The translations under genes and the position numbers were made by a program. Below, piece after piece: positions 8,875 through 16,781 of a stretch of DNA of 64,000 bases. The notes under the pieces were generated by a model, which made no database searches, was not told where the DNA came from, and saw nothing but the letters and a program-made list of their open reading frames with translations. The stretch spans positions 50,708 to 114,707 of the forward strand of contig NZ_JAUSCC010000025.1 of NCBI RefSeq assembly GCF_030651745.1, given 5' to 3'. This DNA comes from Methylophaga sp. (GTDB taxonomy: Bacteria > Pseudomonadota > Gammaproteobacteria > Nitrosococcales > Methylophagaceae). Position 1 is the stretch's first letter, and each line of letters begins with the position of its first letter.

Positions 8875-8902
8875 TGAAATTTTTTCATAAAAGGAACACA
8901 TC

Positions 8903-9427
8903 ATGAAAAAAACGATGCTATTTTTTGCAGCCTTGTTATTATCTTTTAACGCTAGTGCAGCCTCTTTGACGTTAGTCGGTGATGCTGGAAACACTGGTAC
9001 GGTTGGTATTGGTTCGGGAACCGTTGTAACTGCTTCAACTTCATCCATAGCTGCTGGTGCACTTGTGAGTGATGCTTTTACAGTTACCAGCGATACTGCG
9101 GCAACTGCCACTTTGTCATTAACGTTTAATCCATTAGCCCCAACAACTGCTGTTTCAATTTTTGATGGAATGAACATTGTAGGTTTAAGCATCACCAAAA
9201 TTGGTTCTTTGGGTGTTCTTGAATACACATGGTTATTAGAAGCGGCAACTGAGTATGTTATCAACGTATTTATTGGCAAAGCACTTGCTGGTAGCAACTA
9301 TGATCTACGTTTAACAACTACAGGTATCAGCGAAGTTCCATTACCTGCTGCATTGTGGTTGTTTGGACCAGCATTGCTTGGTTTTTTAGGCTTTCGTCGT
9401 AAAGCTAATAAACTTTCATTAGCATAA
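8903..9427 (+). CDS. PEP-CTERM (VPLPA variant) exosortase substrate, paralogue 1
   Basis: A 174-residue secreted protein with a signal peptide cleaved near ASA-A, a Gly/Ser/Thr-rich beta-type body, and a C-terminal sorting signal: EVPLPAALWLFGPALLGFLG followed by the basic tail FRRKANK. Exosortase (XrtA, encoded at 41.2 kb) is expected to cut and transfer such proteins at the membrane, often in association with exopolysaccharide. The body has no known catalytic domain. AAGGAA lies upstream of the ATG. Two close paralogues follow, each with its own riboswitch and terminator. Confidence 0.9.
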   Translation: MKKTMLFFAALLLSFNASAASLTLVGDAGNTGTVGIGSGTVVTASTSSIAAGALVSDAFTVTSDTAATATLSLTFNPLAPTTAVSIFDGMNIVGLSITKIGSLGVLEYTWLLEAATEYVINVFIGKALAGSNYDLRLTTTGISEVPLPAALWLFGPALLGFLGFRRKANKLSLA

Positions 9428-9435
9428 ATCTGCAA

Positions 9436-9482
9436 GTTAACAATTGTTAGTTTGACCGGGAAAGGAAGCTTCGGCTTCCTTT
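9436..9482 (+). terminator. Palindrome plus intrinsic terminator after PEP-CTERM copy 1
   Basis: TAACAATTGTTA (9438-9449) is a perfect palindrome, followed by the stem AAAGGAAGC, loop TTCG, stem GCTTCCTTT (9461-9482). The T-tract is short, being partly inside the stem. The same pair of elements follows the other two PEP-CTERM genes. Confidence 0.7.
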
Positions 9483-9526
9483 CTCACGTAAGAATAATGA
9501 AATATTTTTACTGTACATTAAAATTC

Positions 9527-9576
9527 TGCTAGATGGAGCATTCCATTTAGCAATCAGTTTCCAGAGCAATCTGGAA
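9527..9576 (+). other. Two hairpins upstream of riboswitch copy 2
   Basis: TGCTA-g-ATGGA / TCCAT-t-TAGCA (9527-9552) and TTTCCAGA-GCAA-TCTGGAAA (9558-9576) are adjacent inverted repeats between the first terminator and the second aptamer. They could be part of the leader RNA or sites for a regulator. Confidence 0.35.
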
Positions 9577-9592
9577 AAGTTGTTGTATAAAT

Positions 9593-9677
9593 CAATGACT
9601 TGCCAAACTTATCGTGAGGTAAGGGCGGAAAGCCACGGATCTTTGGGATTAGCTTTAAAGATGGCCGGGTTGCATTG
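9593..9677 (+). ncRNA. c-di-GMP-I (GEMM-I) riboswitch, copy 2
   Basis: Same aptamer layout as the first copy. P2 is CTTATC-GTGA-GGTAAG (9608-9623), again with a GNRA loop; the junction GGAAAGCCACGGATC and the closing GGCCGGGTTGC are identical to copy 1. CAATG at the 5' side can pair with CATTG at the 3' side to close P1. It is followed by a U-rich stretch and AAAGGAA before the ATG at 9709. Confidence 0.85.
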
Positions 9678-9708
9678 TTTTAATTTTTCATAAACAAAGG
9701 AAATTCTC

Positions 9709-10230
9709 ATGAAAAAAACGATGCTTTTTTTTGCAGCCATGTTGTTCTCATTCAACGTTAGTGCAGCTTCATTAACATTAGTTGGGGCAGATACTAATGC
9801 AGGTACGGTTGGTATTGGTTCAGGTTCTGTTGTTACTTCAAGCTGGAGTGGTGGTGGTATCGGTGGCGCAACCGTAAATGATGTATTCACTGCGTCTTCT
9901 GATGTTGCTACTATTGGAACATTGGCTCTGACGTTTAATCCATTAATCCCTAGTACATCAGTATCGATTTTTGACGGTTTCACAACAACAGTATTAGATA
10001 TTGTTAGAATCGGTTCACTGGGTGTTGTTGAATATTCTTGGATGTTGGAAGCAGCAACTAACTACGTTATCAGTGTAATGATTGGTCGTGGTGCTGCTGG
10101 CAGCAACTACGATTTACGTTTAGACAGTGGTATTAGCGAAGTGCCTGTACCAGCTGCTTTATGGTTATTTGCTCCAGCATTATTAGGCTTTTTTGGTTTA
10201 CGTCGTAAAGCAAAAAACGCTGTAGCGTAA
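9709..10230 (+). CDS. PEP-CTERM exosortase substrate, paralogue 2
   Basis: The 173-residue paralogue keeps the signal peptide, the phrases TLVG, GTVGIGSG, LTFNPL, SIFDG, IGSLGVVEYSW, EAATNYVISV and AGSNYDLRL, and the sorting signal EVPVPAALWLFAPALLGFFG with a basic end LRRKAKN. The central part (residues 45-70) differs most from the others. It is presumably processed by the same exosortase. It has an individual riboswitch and terminator, so it can be transcribed as a single-gene unit. Confidence 0.9.
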   Translation: MKKTMLFFAAMLFSFNVSAASLTLVGADTNAGTVGIGSGSVVTSSWSGGGIGGATVNDVFTASSDVATIGTLALTFNPLIPSTSVSIFDGFTTTVLDIVRIGSLGVVEYSWMLEAATNYVISVMIGRGAAGSNYDLRLDSGISEVPVPAALWLFAPALLGFFGLRRKAKNAVA

Positions 10231-10248
10231 GCGTAAATTATTAAGAGT

Positions 10249-10297
10249 TAACAATATTGTTAGTTTTAGAAAAGGGAGCTTTGGCTCCCTTTTTTAT
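10249..10297 (+). terminator. Palindrome plus intrinsic terminator after PEP-CTERM copy 2
   Basis: TAACAATATTGTTA (10249-10262) is followed by AAAAGGGAGC-TTTG-GCTCCCTTTT (10270-10293) and TTATTT, a strong intrinsic terminator. Confidence 0.85.
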
Positions 10298-10523
10298 TTG
10301 ACAGCGTTATAAAAAACATTTTTTACAAAACACTTTGATAGAGCTTAGATATCGTCGTAACGATTGTAATAGTATCTTTATATGATACATCTCACAAAAT
10401 ATGCACCAATTAGTACCATAGTACAATTACATATATTGTTTTAGATTGATAAATTGCAGCTGTACTTCTGAGAGATGTTTCTGGAAGGCGTTAAGCGCGA
10501 GACATTGTAGTCTCGTTATAAAA
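10298..10523 (+). other. Leader/promoter region of cassette 3
   Basis: About 225 AT-rich bases, longer than the corresponding gaps for cassettes 1 and 2. It holds an inverted repeat CGAGAC-attgta-GTCTCG (10498-10515) directly before the aptamer. No promoter could be fixed with confidence. Confidence 0.4.
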
Positions 10524-10602
10524 GCCAAACTTGTCGTGAGGCAAGGTCGGAAAGCTACAGATCTTCGGCGGTTATATTGTTGAAGATGGCTGGGTTGCAT
10601 TG
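10524..10602 (+). ncRNA. c-di-GMP-I (GEMM-I) riboswitch, copy 3
   Basis: Diverged third copy that keeps the fold. P2 is CTTGTC-GTGA-GGCAAG (10530-10545): compared with copy 2, an A-U pair has become G-C, a compensatory change. GCCACGG/GGCCGGG of the other copies has become GCTACAG/GGCTGGG. The P3 stem GATCTT/GAAGAT remains. The aptamer ends 29 bases before the ATG at 10632. Confidence 0.82.
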
Positions 10603-10631
10603 CTTATTTTTTCAATTTAAAGGAAATTATT

Positions 10632-11132
10632 ATGAAAAAAGCGATGCTGTTCTTTGCTGTATTATTGTTCTCTGTAAATGCAAGTGCTGCAACACTGAAT
10701 TTAGTTGGGGATGCTGCGAATATTGGTAGTGTTGGGATAAGTTCTGGTCAAGTTGTTACAGCCAGTGCAAACTTAAGTTCTGGTCAAATGGTCAGTGACT
10801 CATATACACTGACTACTGATGTAATTTCAGGCGCATACTTATCTTTAACATTCAATACTTTAGCACCTAATACAATTGTATCTGTTTTTGATGGTGTGAA
10901 CACTGTTGAACCAGCAATTGTTTCAGTTTTTTCACTTGGTGTAGTTGATTACTTTTGGGTTTTACAAGCAGCAACTGATTATGTAATTAGCATTTTCATT
11001 GAATCTGCAAATGCTGGTAGTAACTATGACCTGCGTGTAGAAACACCAATTCCAGCTGCATTATGGCTGTTTGCTCCAGCATTACTAGGCTTCTTCGGTT
11101 TACGCCGTAAAGCTCAAGTAGCTGCTGCATAA
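10632..11132 (+). CDS. PEP-CTERM exosortase substrate, paralogue 3
   Basis: Shortest paralogue, 166 residues: signal peptide ending NASAA, beta-type body with LSLTFNTLAPNT, SVFDGVN and AGSNYDLRVE, then a sorting signal ETPIPAALWLFAPALLGFFG and LRRKAQVAAA. It lacks the 'ISEVP' stretch before the sorting signal that the other two share. Sequence and riboswitch are more diverged than between copies 1 and 2, suggesting an older duplication. Confidence 0.88.
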   Translation: MKKAMLFFAVLLFSVNASAATLNLVGDAANIGSVGISSGQVVTASANLSSGQMVSDSYTLTTDVISGAYLSLTFNTLAPNTIVSVFDGVNTVEPAIVSVFSLGVVDYFWVLQAATDYVISIFIESANAGSNYDLRVETPIPAALWLFAPALLGFFGLRRKAQVAAA

Positions 11133-11143
11133 GGCAATAAAGT

Positions 11144-11193
11144 TAACAATATTGTTAGTTTAAGGAAAAGGGAGCTTCGGCTCCCTTTTTTTT
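11144..11193 (+). terminator. Palindrome plus intrinsic terminator after PEP-CTERM copy 3
   Basis: TAACAATATTGTTA (11144-11157) is followed by AAAAGGGAGC-TTCG-GCTCCCTTTT (11166-11189) and further T residues, an excellent intrinsic terminator. Confidence 0.88.
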
Positions 11194-11252
11194 GACAAAT
11201 TAAGCTGTTATCATCGAGTCTGAAAGTAAATTATAGCCACGGAGAAGGACTT

Positions 11253-11804
11253 ATGAAAAAGCTTTACAAATCATTTTATTTGATTGCGACTATACTAATT
11301 TCATCTACAGTTTATGCTAACGATGCATACACGCTCAACGCTGGCGATAGATTATCTATTTCAGTTTGGAACGAAGAAGCTTTACAAAGAGAAGTTGTTA
11401 TCCTTCCAGATGGAACCGTTTCCTTTCCCCTCGCTGGACAGTTGGATGCCCAGGGGAAATCTGTATATGATTTAGAAAATGAATTGAAATCAAAATTATC
11501 TGAATATATTTCCGATCCTGTGGTTAATGTCACTGTAAATGCTGTTTCAGGTAATACAATTCATATTTTGGGTAAAGTTCTTCGTCCGGGTTCATTTTCA
11601 ATGAGCCAGCCTCTGGATGCAATGCAAGCACTGAGCTTAGCTGGCGGGCTGAACACATTCGCTGAAGAAAACAACATTATCATTTTGCGTCGTAATGGAG
11701 ACAAACAACAAATTCTTCCTGTTCATTATGCCCGTATCAAGAAAGGTCAATCTCTAGAGACTAATGTGATGCTTAAAAGCGGTGATGTGATTATCATTCC
11801 TTAA
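11253..11804 (+). CDS. Polysaccharide export protein, OPX/Wza-like
   Basis: Polysaccharide biosynthesis/export domain (YTLNAGDRLSISVWNEEALQREVVILPDG) followed by a SLBB domain (GNTIHILGKVLRPGSFSM..LDAMQALSLAGG) in 183 residues, after a cleavable signal peptide. This is the short periplasmic/outer-membrane OPX component found in XrtA loci, lacking the extra domains of full-length Wza. A strong site GGAGAAGG precedes the start. It begins a run of five machinery genes on one strand. No cysteine lipobox is seen. Confidence 0.92.
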   Translation: MKKLYKSFYLIATILISSTVYANDAYTLNAGDRLSISVWNEEALQREVVILPDGTVSFPLAGQLDAQGKSVYDLENELKSKLSEYISDPVVNVTVNAVSGNTIHILGKVLRPGSFSMSQPLDAMQALSLAGGLNTFAEENNIIILRRNGDKQQILPVHYARIKKGQSLETNVMLKSGDVIIIP

Positions 11805-11841
11805 CAACGGTGGAATATAACCTCACTCAAATGGAGCAAAC

Positions 11842-13029
11842 ATGAAAAATAGAGTAATGCTTCCAATTGCTTTAGTGATAGTCAGTCAACCTTCATCTGT
11901 TTTGGCTGCAGAATATGTGATTGGGGCTAAATTCTCACCAACGTTTAGTTACGACGATAATGTGTTGTTAAGAGAAGATAAAGACGGTAGTTTTGTTACT
12001 AAAATTCAACCTACATTGCAGCTATCAAGGGCTGAAGCAAATTCAAAAATAGCGTTAAATACTGGCTTACGTGTCGAGCGTTATACCGACTTGAAAGATC
12101 TTGATCGAGAGGACCCATTTGCTAATATCTCCGGTAGTTGGAATACTGAACGTAGTGCTTATGGGGTATCGGCCAGTTATGTAGAAAGAGCACAGCGCTC
12201 AATTGCTGATGAAGATACTGGAGATTTTTCGTCTAATGCAACTGTCGAAACCATAAATATTTCACCCACCTATAGCTATCAAATTACCGAAAAAGATTCA
12301 CTTTATTCTAGTTATATCTATAGTGAGAGAACATATACGGATGATGGAAGTAATACTGAAGGTTTGTCACCAAGAAATTTTAACGATAATAAAACACATA
12401 CTTTAACCGGTGGCTGGCAGAGATCGCTAACAGAAAGGTTGACGGGTGGACTTGCTGTAACTTACGCAAATTACCAGTCAGAGGGTACCCAGACATCTGA
12501 ATACGATACATATAATATTGCCCTCACTAGCAGCTACCTCCTTAGTGAAAAGTGGTCACTTTCTGGACAAATAGGCTACCGTACTTTGGAAAATGAAATA
12601 ACCCCAGAAGTAGGGCCGAAAATAACAGATGAGAGTTCAGGATCTTTATTTAGCTTAATTTCGTCATACAATGGAGAAATTAATAATGTAAGCTTTTCAT
12701 TGGCTAGATCATTAAATCCATCTGGTGAGGGGGTGGTCAATGAACAAGATAAGATAAGTTTGAATTGGCGAAGAAACCTTAGTGAAACACTTTCTTTCAG
12801 CATTAACACCTCATATCAAGAAACTCAAGCAGCGGATAAAATTAACAGCACTGACAGAAAATTTCTACAATTCTCACCCTCTTTATCATGGCGGATACAA
12901 GAGGATCTATCATTACTTTTTGGTTATCAATACCGGGAACAAAAAGGCACAAATGTAGATGCAGTCGATAGCAATATGGTTTTTCTGACTATAGGCTATG
13001 ACTGGAGTGGTTTACGTTATTCGCGCTAA
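11842..13029 (+). CDS. Outer-membrane beta-barrel protein of XrtA/PEP-CTERM loci
   Basis: A 395-residue protein with a signal peptide ending VLAAEY, then alternating amphipathic strands rich in Tyr/Ser/Thr and repeated turn patterns (for example KIALNTGLRVERYTDL, GVSASYVERAQRS, LTGGLAVTYANYQSE) and a terminal aromatic strand MVFLTIGYDWSGLRYSR. This fits the TIGR03016-type outer-membrane protein that accompanies exosortase loci and is proposed to help polymer cross the outer membrane. No enzymatic motif is seen. It follows the OPX protein by 37 bases. Confidence 0.82.
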   Translation: MKNRVMLPIALVIVSQPSSVLAAEYVIGAKFSPTFSYDDNVLLREDKDGSFVTKIQPTLQLSRAEANSKIALNTGLRVERYTDLKDLDREDPFANISGSWNTERSAYGVSASYVERAQRSIADEDTGDFSSNATVETINISPTYSYQITEKDSLYSSYIYSERTYTDDGSNTEGLSPRNFNDNKTHTLTGGWQRSLTERLTGGLAVTYANYQSEGTQTSEYDTYNIALTSSYLLSEKWSLSGQIGYRTLENEITPEVGPKITDESSGSLFSLISSYNGEINNVSFSLARSLNPSGEGVVNEQDKISLNWRRNLSETLSFSINTSYQETQAADKINSTDRKFLQFSPSLSWRIQEDLSLLFGYQYREQKGTNVDAVDSNMVFLTIGYDWSGLRYSR

Positions 13030-13044
13030 ATTAAAGAGATAACA

Positions 13045-14805
13045 ATGGAAGAAGAAGTAAAAGGCATCCGAGATTACTTGGAAATACTTTGGCGTCGTAA
13101 ATACTGGATTTTAGCTCCTGCTATTATTCTTATGGCGGTAACTGCAGTTTTTACTTATAGTTTGCCTGCAACCTATAAGTCTGAAGGTTTGATTTTAATT
13201 GAATCCCAAGAAATACCGCAGGATTTAATCAGAACTACGGTTACAAGTTATGCTGATCAACGAATTGAGGTCATTAAACAGCGATTAATGACAACAACGA
13301 GAGTCATGCAGATTGTTAACAAATACAATTTGTATGCTGAAGAACGCCAAAAATCCCCAACAACAGGACCAATAGTCTCTTTATTTAGAGAAAATGTTAG
13401 TGTCAATATTGTTCAGGCGAACGTAACTGATCCTGTTAGTGGTAGAGCTAAACGTGCAAGTATTGCCTTTAGGGTTTCTTTTTTAGATAAGAACCCACGC
13501 ATTGCTCAGCAAGTTGCAAATGAACTAGTTACAGAATTTTTAAATGAGAATGTAAGAACCAGAACGGACCGTGCCGAAGATACAACAGCCTTTTTGAAAT
13601 TAGAAGGCGATCGAATGCAGAAAGAAGTACAGCAAACTGAGAGAGAGATTGCTGAATTCAGGGATCAATACAGTGATAGTCTTCCCGATTTGCTTCAATA
13701 CAATTTATCCATGGTACAAAATACCCAGCAGGAAATTGCAGCAGTTGAAAATCAAATAATGGTGCTAGGTGATCAAATCACTACCATGTCTTTGCAGTTA
13801 TCCATGATGCCACAACAAAATACGCCAGGAGCCGTTGCGGGGGGGCCGCAAGCAACACCTGAACAAGTTGCTTTAGAACGTTTGCGTGCAGAATTGCGGT
13901 CTATGCAAAGTCGTTACTCGGAGAGCCACCCAGATTTACAACGTGTTAAACGTGAAGTTGCTGCTTTAGAGGCACAAGTTGGTTCAACAATGTCACCAAG
14001 ACAGTCAGTTGAGGCCGAAATAACTGCAGTTCAGTCTAACCTCCAAAGTCTCAAGCAACGTTATGCTAGTGAGCATCCTGATGTAAAAGCTGAGGAAGCA
14101 AATCTTGCTAAGTTGCAGCAACGTTTAAGAGATCTACCTACTGAAGATGTGGGTAGTGCACCTGCAGCGACGGCTAATGTAAATCCCGTGTATATTGAGG
14201 TCAAAGCCAAAATTGATTCAATTCAGCGTGAAATTGGTCGATTGAGAGAGCGTGAGCAGGGCTTGAGAGCAAAACTTATTGATTTTGAAAATCGTGTAGT
14301 GCAGACCAATCAGGTACAACGTGCCTATATGGATTTAACGCGTGACCATCAGAATAAACTGAATCAATATCAGCAATTGCGTGCAAAACAATTGCAGGCA
14401 GAGCTTGCACAAACATTAGAATCTGAAAATAAAGGGGAGAGTTTTACCTTAATTGAACCTCCGCAGGTTCCGAGTTCAGCTGAAAAACCAAACCGTCCAA
14501 AGTTATTAGCCATGGGGTTTGTTGCCTCTGTCGGTTCTGGAGTTGGCTTGGCATTTTTAATAGAAATGTTCTTTGGAGGGGTCCGTGGATATAGCAATAT
14601 CTCACGAGTGGTCGGTAAACCGCCATTGGTGGTAATTCCTTTTATCAGGACTGAAAAAGAGAAAAGCAAGAGACGAGTTTTAATTTATCGTTGGCTAATT
14701 GTTTTAATTTTATTTGGCATCGTAGCGATTTCACTGTTTCATTTTTTCGTAATGAATCTTGAAGTATTCTGGTTCAAGTTGCTTAACAAGCTTAGCTTGC
14801 TATAA
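13045..14805 (+). CDS. XrtA-associated chain-length determinant (Wzz/PCP family)
   Basis: A 586-residue inner-membrane co-polymerase. An N-terminal Wzz domain begins with EEVKGIRDYLEILWRRKYW and a transmembrane helix (about residues 24-42). A long periplasmic coiled coil with many Gln/Glu heptads follows, then the proline-rich EPPQVPSSAEKPNRPK and a second helix. The protein is unusually extended at the C-terminus by a further hydrophobic helix (about residues 550-575). It should set glycan length and work with the tyrosine autokinase encoded next, since it carries no kinase domain itself. Confidence 0.92.
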   Translation: MEEEVKGIRDYLEILWRRKYWILAPAIILMAVTAVFTYSLPATYKSEGLILIESQEIPQDLIRTTVTSYADQRIEVIKQRLMTTTRVMQIVNKYNLYAEERQKSPTTGPIVSLFRENVSVNIVQANVTDPVSGRAKRASIAFRVSFLDKNPRIAQQVANELVTEFLNENVRTRTDRAEDTTAFLKLEGDRMQKEVQQTEREIAEFRDQYSDSLPDLLQYNLSMVQNTQQEIAAVENQIMVLGDQITTMSLQLSMMPQQNTPGAVAGGPQATPEQVALERLRAELRSMQSRYSESHPDLQRVKREVAALEAQVGSTMSPRQSVEAEITAVQSNLQSLKQRYASEHPDVKAEEANLAKLQQRLRDLPTEDVGSAPAATANVNPVYIEVKAKIDSIQREIGRLREREQGLRAKLIDFENRVVQTNQVQRAYMDLTRDHQNKLNQYQQLRAKQLQAELAQTLESENKGESFTLIEPPQVPSSAEKPNRPKLLAMGFVASVGSGVGLAFLIEMFFGGVRGYSNISRVVGKPPLVVIPFIRTEKEKSKRRVLIYRWLIVLILFGIVAISLFHFFVMNLEVFWFKLLNKLSLL

Positions 14806-14842
14806 CGGCACCCTAAATCGATAAATAGATTGGTAATTTATA

Positions 14843-15682
14843 ATGGATAGAATTCAGAAAGCACTTGATAAAGCAAAAGAAAAACATGCCCAACAACCGG
14901 TTATTAAAACTAGAAATAATCTCGATGTAAGAAAGGCAAATGATCGAGTAGAGGATCCGCTTGAAGAAAATGTTTTAGAGTCGATATCTTATTCACAAAC
15001 AAAAGTAATTGATGTTTCGAACAGTACGCTTGAGCGTAATCGGATAATTGCTGGGTTTTATAACAATCCTCAGTCAGCTGTTTTTCGAATGCTACGCACG
15101 CAAGTATTAAAAAAAATGCGTAGTAACCGTTGGCAAACCTTGGCTATTACTTCGCCGACGGCAGGTGAGGGTAAGTCAGTGGTAGCTTCTAATTTGGCTA
15201 TAGCTATTGCAATGGAGTTGAACCAAACTGTTCTATTGGTTGATATGGATCTACGAAACCCAAGCATAAGTAAAAACTTTGGTTTAAAACCTTCTCTCGG
15301 CCTCCGTGAATACCTTTCAGGTAACTACGAGTTGTCAGAAGTTTTAATGAATCCAGGTATCAAACGATTAGTTATCTTGCCAGGTCTTGGCCGAGCTGAT
15401 GATTCTGCTGAACTACTTTCTAGCCCAAAAATGGCAAGCTTGGTTGCTGATATTAAATCGCAATATGATTCGCGTGTAATCATTTTTGATGTACCCTCAT
15501 TATTACAAACCGATGATGTACTGCTATCTGCGGGGTATTTCGACAGTACATTGTTAGTACTTGAAGATGGTAAAAATACTGAATCCAATATAACCAAGTC
15601 TCTCCAGTTACTGGAAGGTTCACATCTGCTCGGAACCGTAGTGAACAAAGCCGCCCACCATCCAGAACATCAAAATTACTAA
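14843..15682 (+). CDS. XrtA-associated tyrosine autokinase (BY-kinase)
   Basis: Cytoplasmic BY-kinase of 279 residues: Walker A SPTAGEGKS (104-112), Walker A' LLVDMD (132-137) and Walker B RVIIFDVPSLL. Such kinases phosphorylate C-terminal tyrosines and control the Wzz-type partner. Here the protein ends HHPEHQNY, so there is a single terminal tyrosine rather than the usual tyrosine cluster. It is separated by 37 bases from the chain-length gene, its likely activator. Confidence 0.9.
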   Translation: MDRIQKALDKAKEKHAQQPVIKTRNNLDVRKANDRVEDPLEENVLESISYSQTKVIDVSNSTLERNRIIAGFYNNPQSAVFRMLRTQVLKKMRSNRWQTLAITSPTAGEGKSVVASNLAIAIAMELNQTVLLVDMDLRNPSISKNFGLKPSLGLREYLSGNYELSEVLMNPGIKRLVILPGLGRADDSAELLSSPKMASLVADIKSQYDSRVIIFDVPSLLQTDDVLLSAGYFDSTLLVLEDGKNTESNITKSLQLLEGSHLLGTVVNKAAHHPEHQNY

Positions 15683-15685
15683 TTC

Positions 15686-16576
15686 ATGTATACAGAACAC
15701 TTTGGCCTTACAAGTAAACCTTTTAATCTGGTTCCAGATCCTACTTTTCTCTACTTAAGCCCGAATCACAAAAAAGCATTAACGATGCTTGAATATGGCT
15801 TAATGAGTCATGCAGGATTTACTGTCGTAACAGGTGAAATTGGCGCCGGTAAAACAACGCTTATCCGTGCTCTATTATCAAAAATTGAAGACGATTGTGT
15901 GATAGGTTTGATCAACAATACACATGAGTCATTTGGTGAATTGATGACATGGGTGCTAGATTCCTTAGAAATAGAATCTACTGCAACTGACAACGCTGGG
16001 CGTTATCGAGACTATATTAACTTTGTTGTTGAACAACATGCCCAAGGCAAACGAGTAGTATTAATTGTTGATGAAGCTCAGAACCTTTCTGTGCAAGCTT
16101 TGGAAGAGCTGCGTTTATTATCCAATGTAAATATTGATTCAGATATATTTTTACAATTGGTTTTAACGGGCCAACCTGAACTTATCGATAAGTTAAATCT
16201 CCCCGAATTGAAACAATTTGCGCAGCGAATTGGAGTTGAATTCCACTTAAAAGCACTGAGTTATCCTGAAACCCAAAATTACATTGAATACCGGCTTCAG
16301 ATTGCTGGGGCAAAGAATAAAATATTTACCAATGAAGCTTGTGCCGTTATCTATTGTTATAGCGAAGGCATTCCTCGTCGCATAAACAATTTATGTGATT
16401 TTGCAATGGTCTATGCTTTTGCAGAAGATAAACAAGAAATAGATGTGCCTATACTGCTCGAAATGATGCGAGATAAAAAATCTACTCGTATAGTTCAATC
16501 TACATTTTCTGATAACGCAGATGTAAAGCGGGTTAGAGGATGGTTGCTGGAGCAACACAACATACAGTTGCAATAG
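15686..16576 (+). CDS. XrtA-associated AAA ATPase (ExeA/GspA-like)
   Basis: The 296-residue ATPase shows the family start MYTEHFGLTSKPFNLVPDP, Walker A TGEIGAGKTT (49-58), Walker B VVLIVDEAQNLS, and sensor LTGQPEL. It resembles ExeA of type II secretion and the ATPase present in nearly all PEP-CTERM exopolysaccharide loci. It starts three bases after the tyrosine kinase stop and has no clear ribosome site, suggesting translational coupling. Its exact role in polymer export is not known. Confidence 0.9.
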   Translation: MYTEHFGLTSKPFNLVPDPTFLYLSPNHKKALTMLEYGLMSHAGFTVVTGEIGAGKTTLIRALLSKIEDDCVIGLINNTHESFGELMTWVLDSLEIESTATDNAGRYRDYINFVVEQHAQGKRVVLIVDEAQNLSVQALEELRLLSNVNIDSDIFLQLVLTGQPELIDKLNLPELKQFAQRIGVEFHLKALSYPETQNYIEYRLQIAGAKNKIFTNEACAVIYCYSEGIPRRINNLCDFAMVYAFAEDKQEIDVPILLEMMRDKKSTRIVQSTFSDNADVKRVRGWLLEQHNIQLQ

Positions 16577-16724
16577 ACTCCCGGGCAGGACTTTTTCACT
16601 TTAAATGCAAATGATTCTGAATTGTGACTATTGTCACGTAATCGCTTCTCTAAAATAATTAATATCAATACATCCCCACAACCAAAGTGGAGGTGAATCC
16701 ATTGATGCGTGAAGTAAACGTTTG

Positions 16725-16781
16725 AAAATCCTCTGCCCCCCAGAGGGTTTTGGCCCGGCGGCAACGCCGGGCATTTTATTT
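16725..16781 (+). terminator. Double hairpin terminator after the export operon
   Basis: First hairpin: AAAA-t-CCTCTG-ccccc-CAGAGG-g-TTTT (16725-16751), usable on both strands. Second: GCCCGGCG-gcaa-CGCCGGGC (16753-16772) followed by ATTTTATTT. This ends the machinery operon. The remaining 200 bases up to the beta-helix gene are AT-rich with no clear promoter. Confidence 0.8.

Noticed and set aside
8842..9297. Minus-strand frame of 151 residues opposite the first PEP-CTERM gene (and a similar one at 9609-9983)
   Set aside because: Mirror frames of repetitive Ser/Thr/Gly coding sequence; they also run through the riboswitch.
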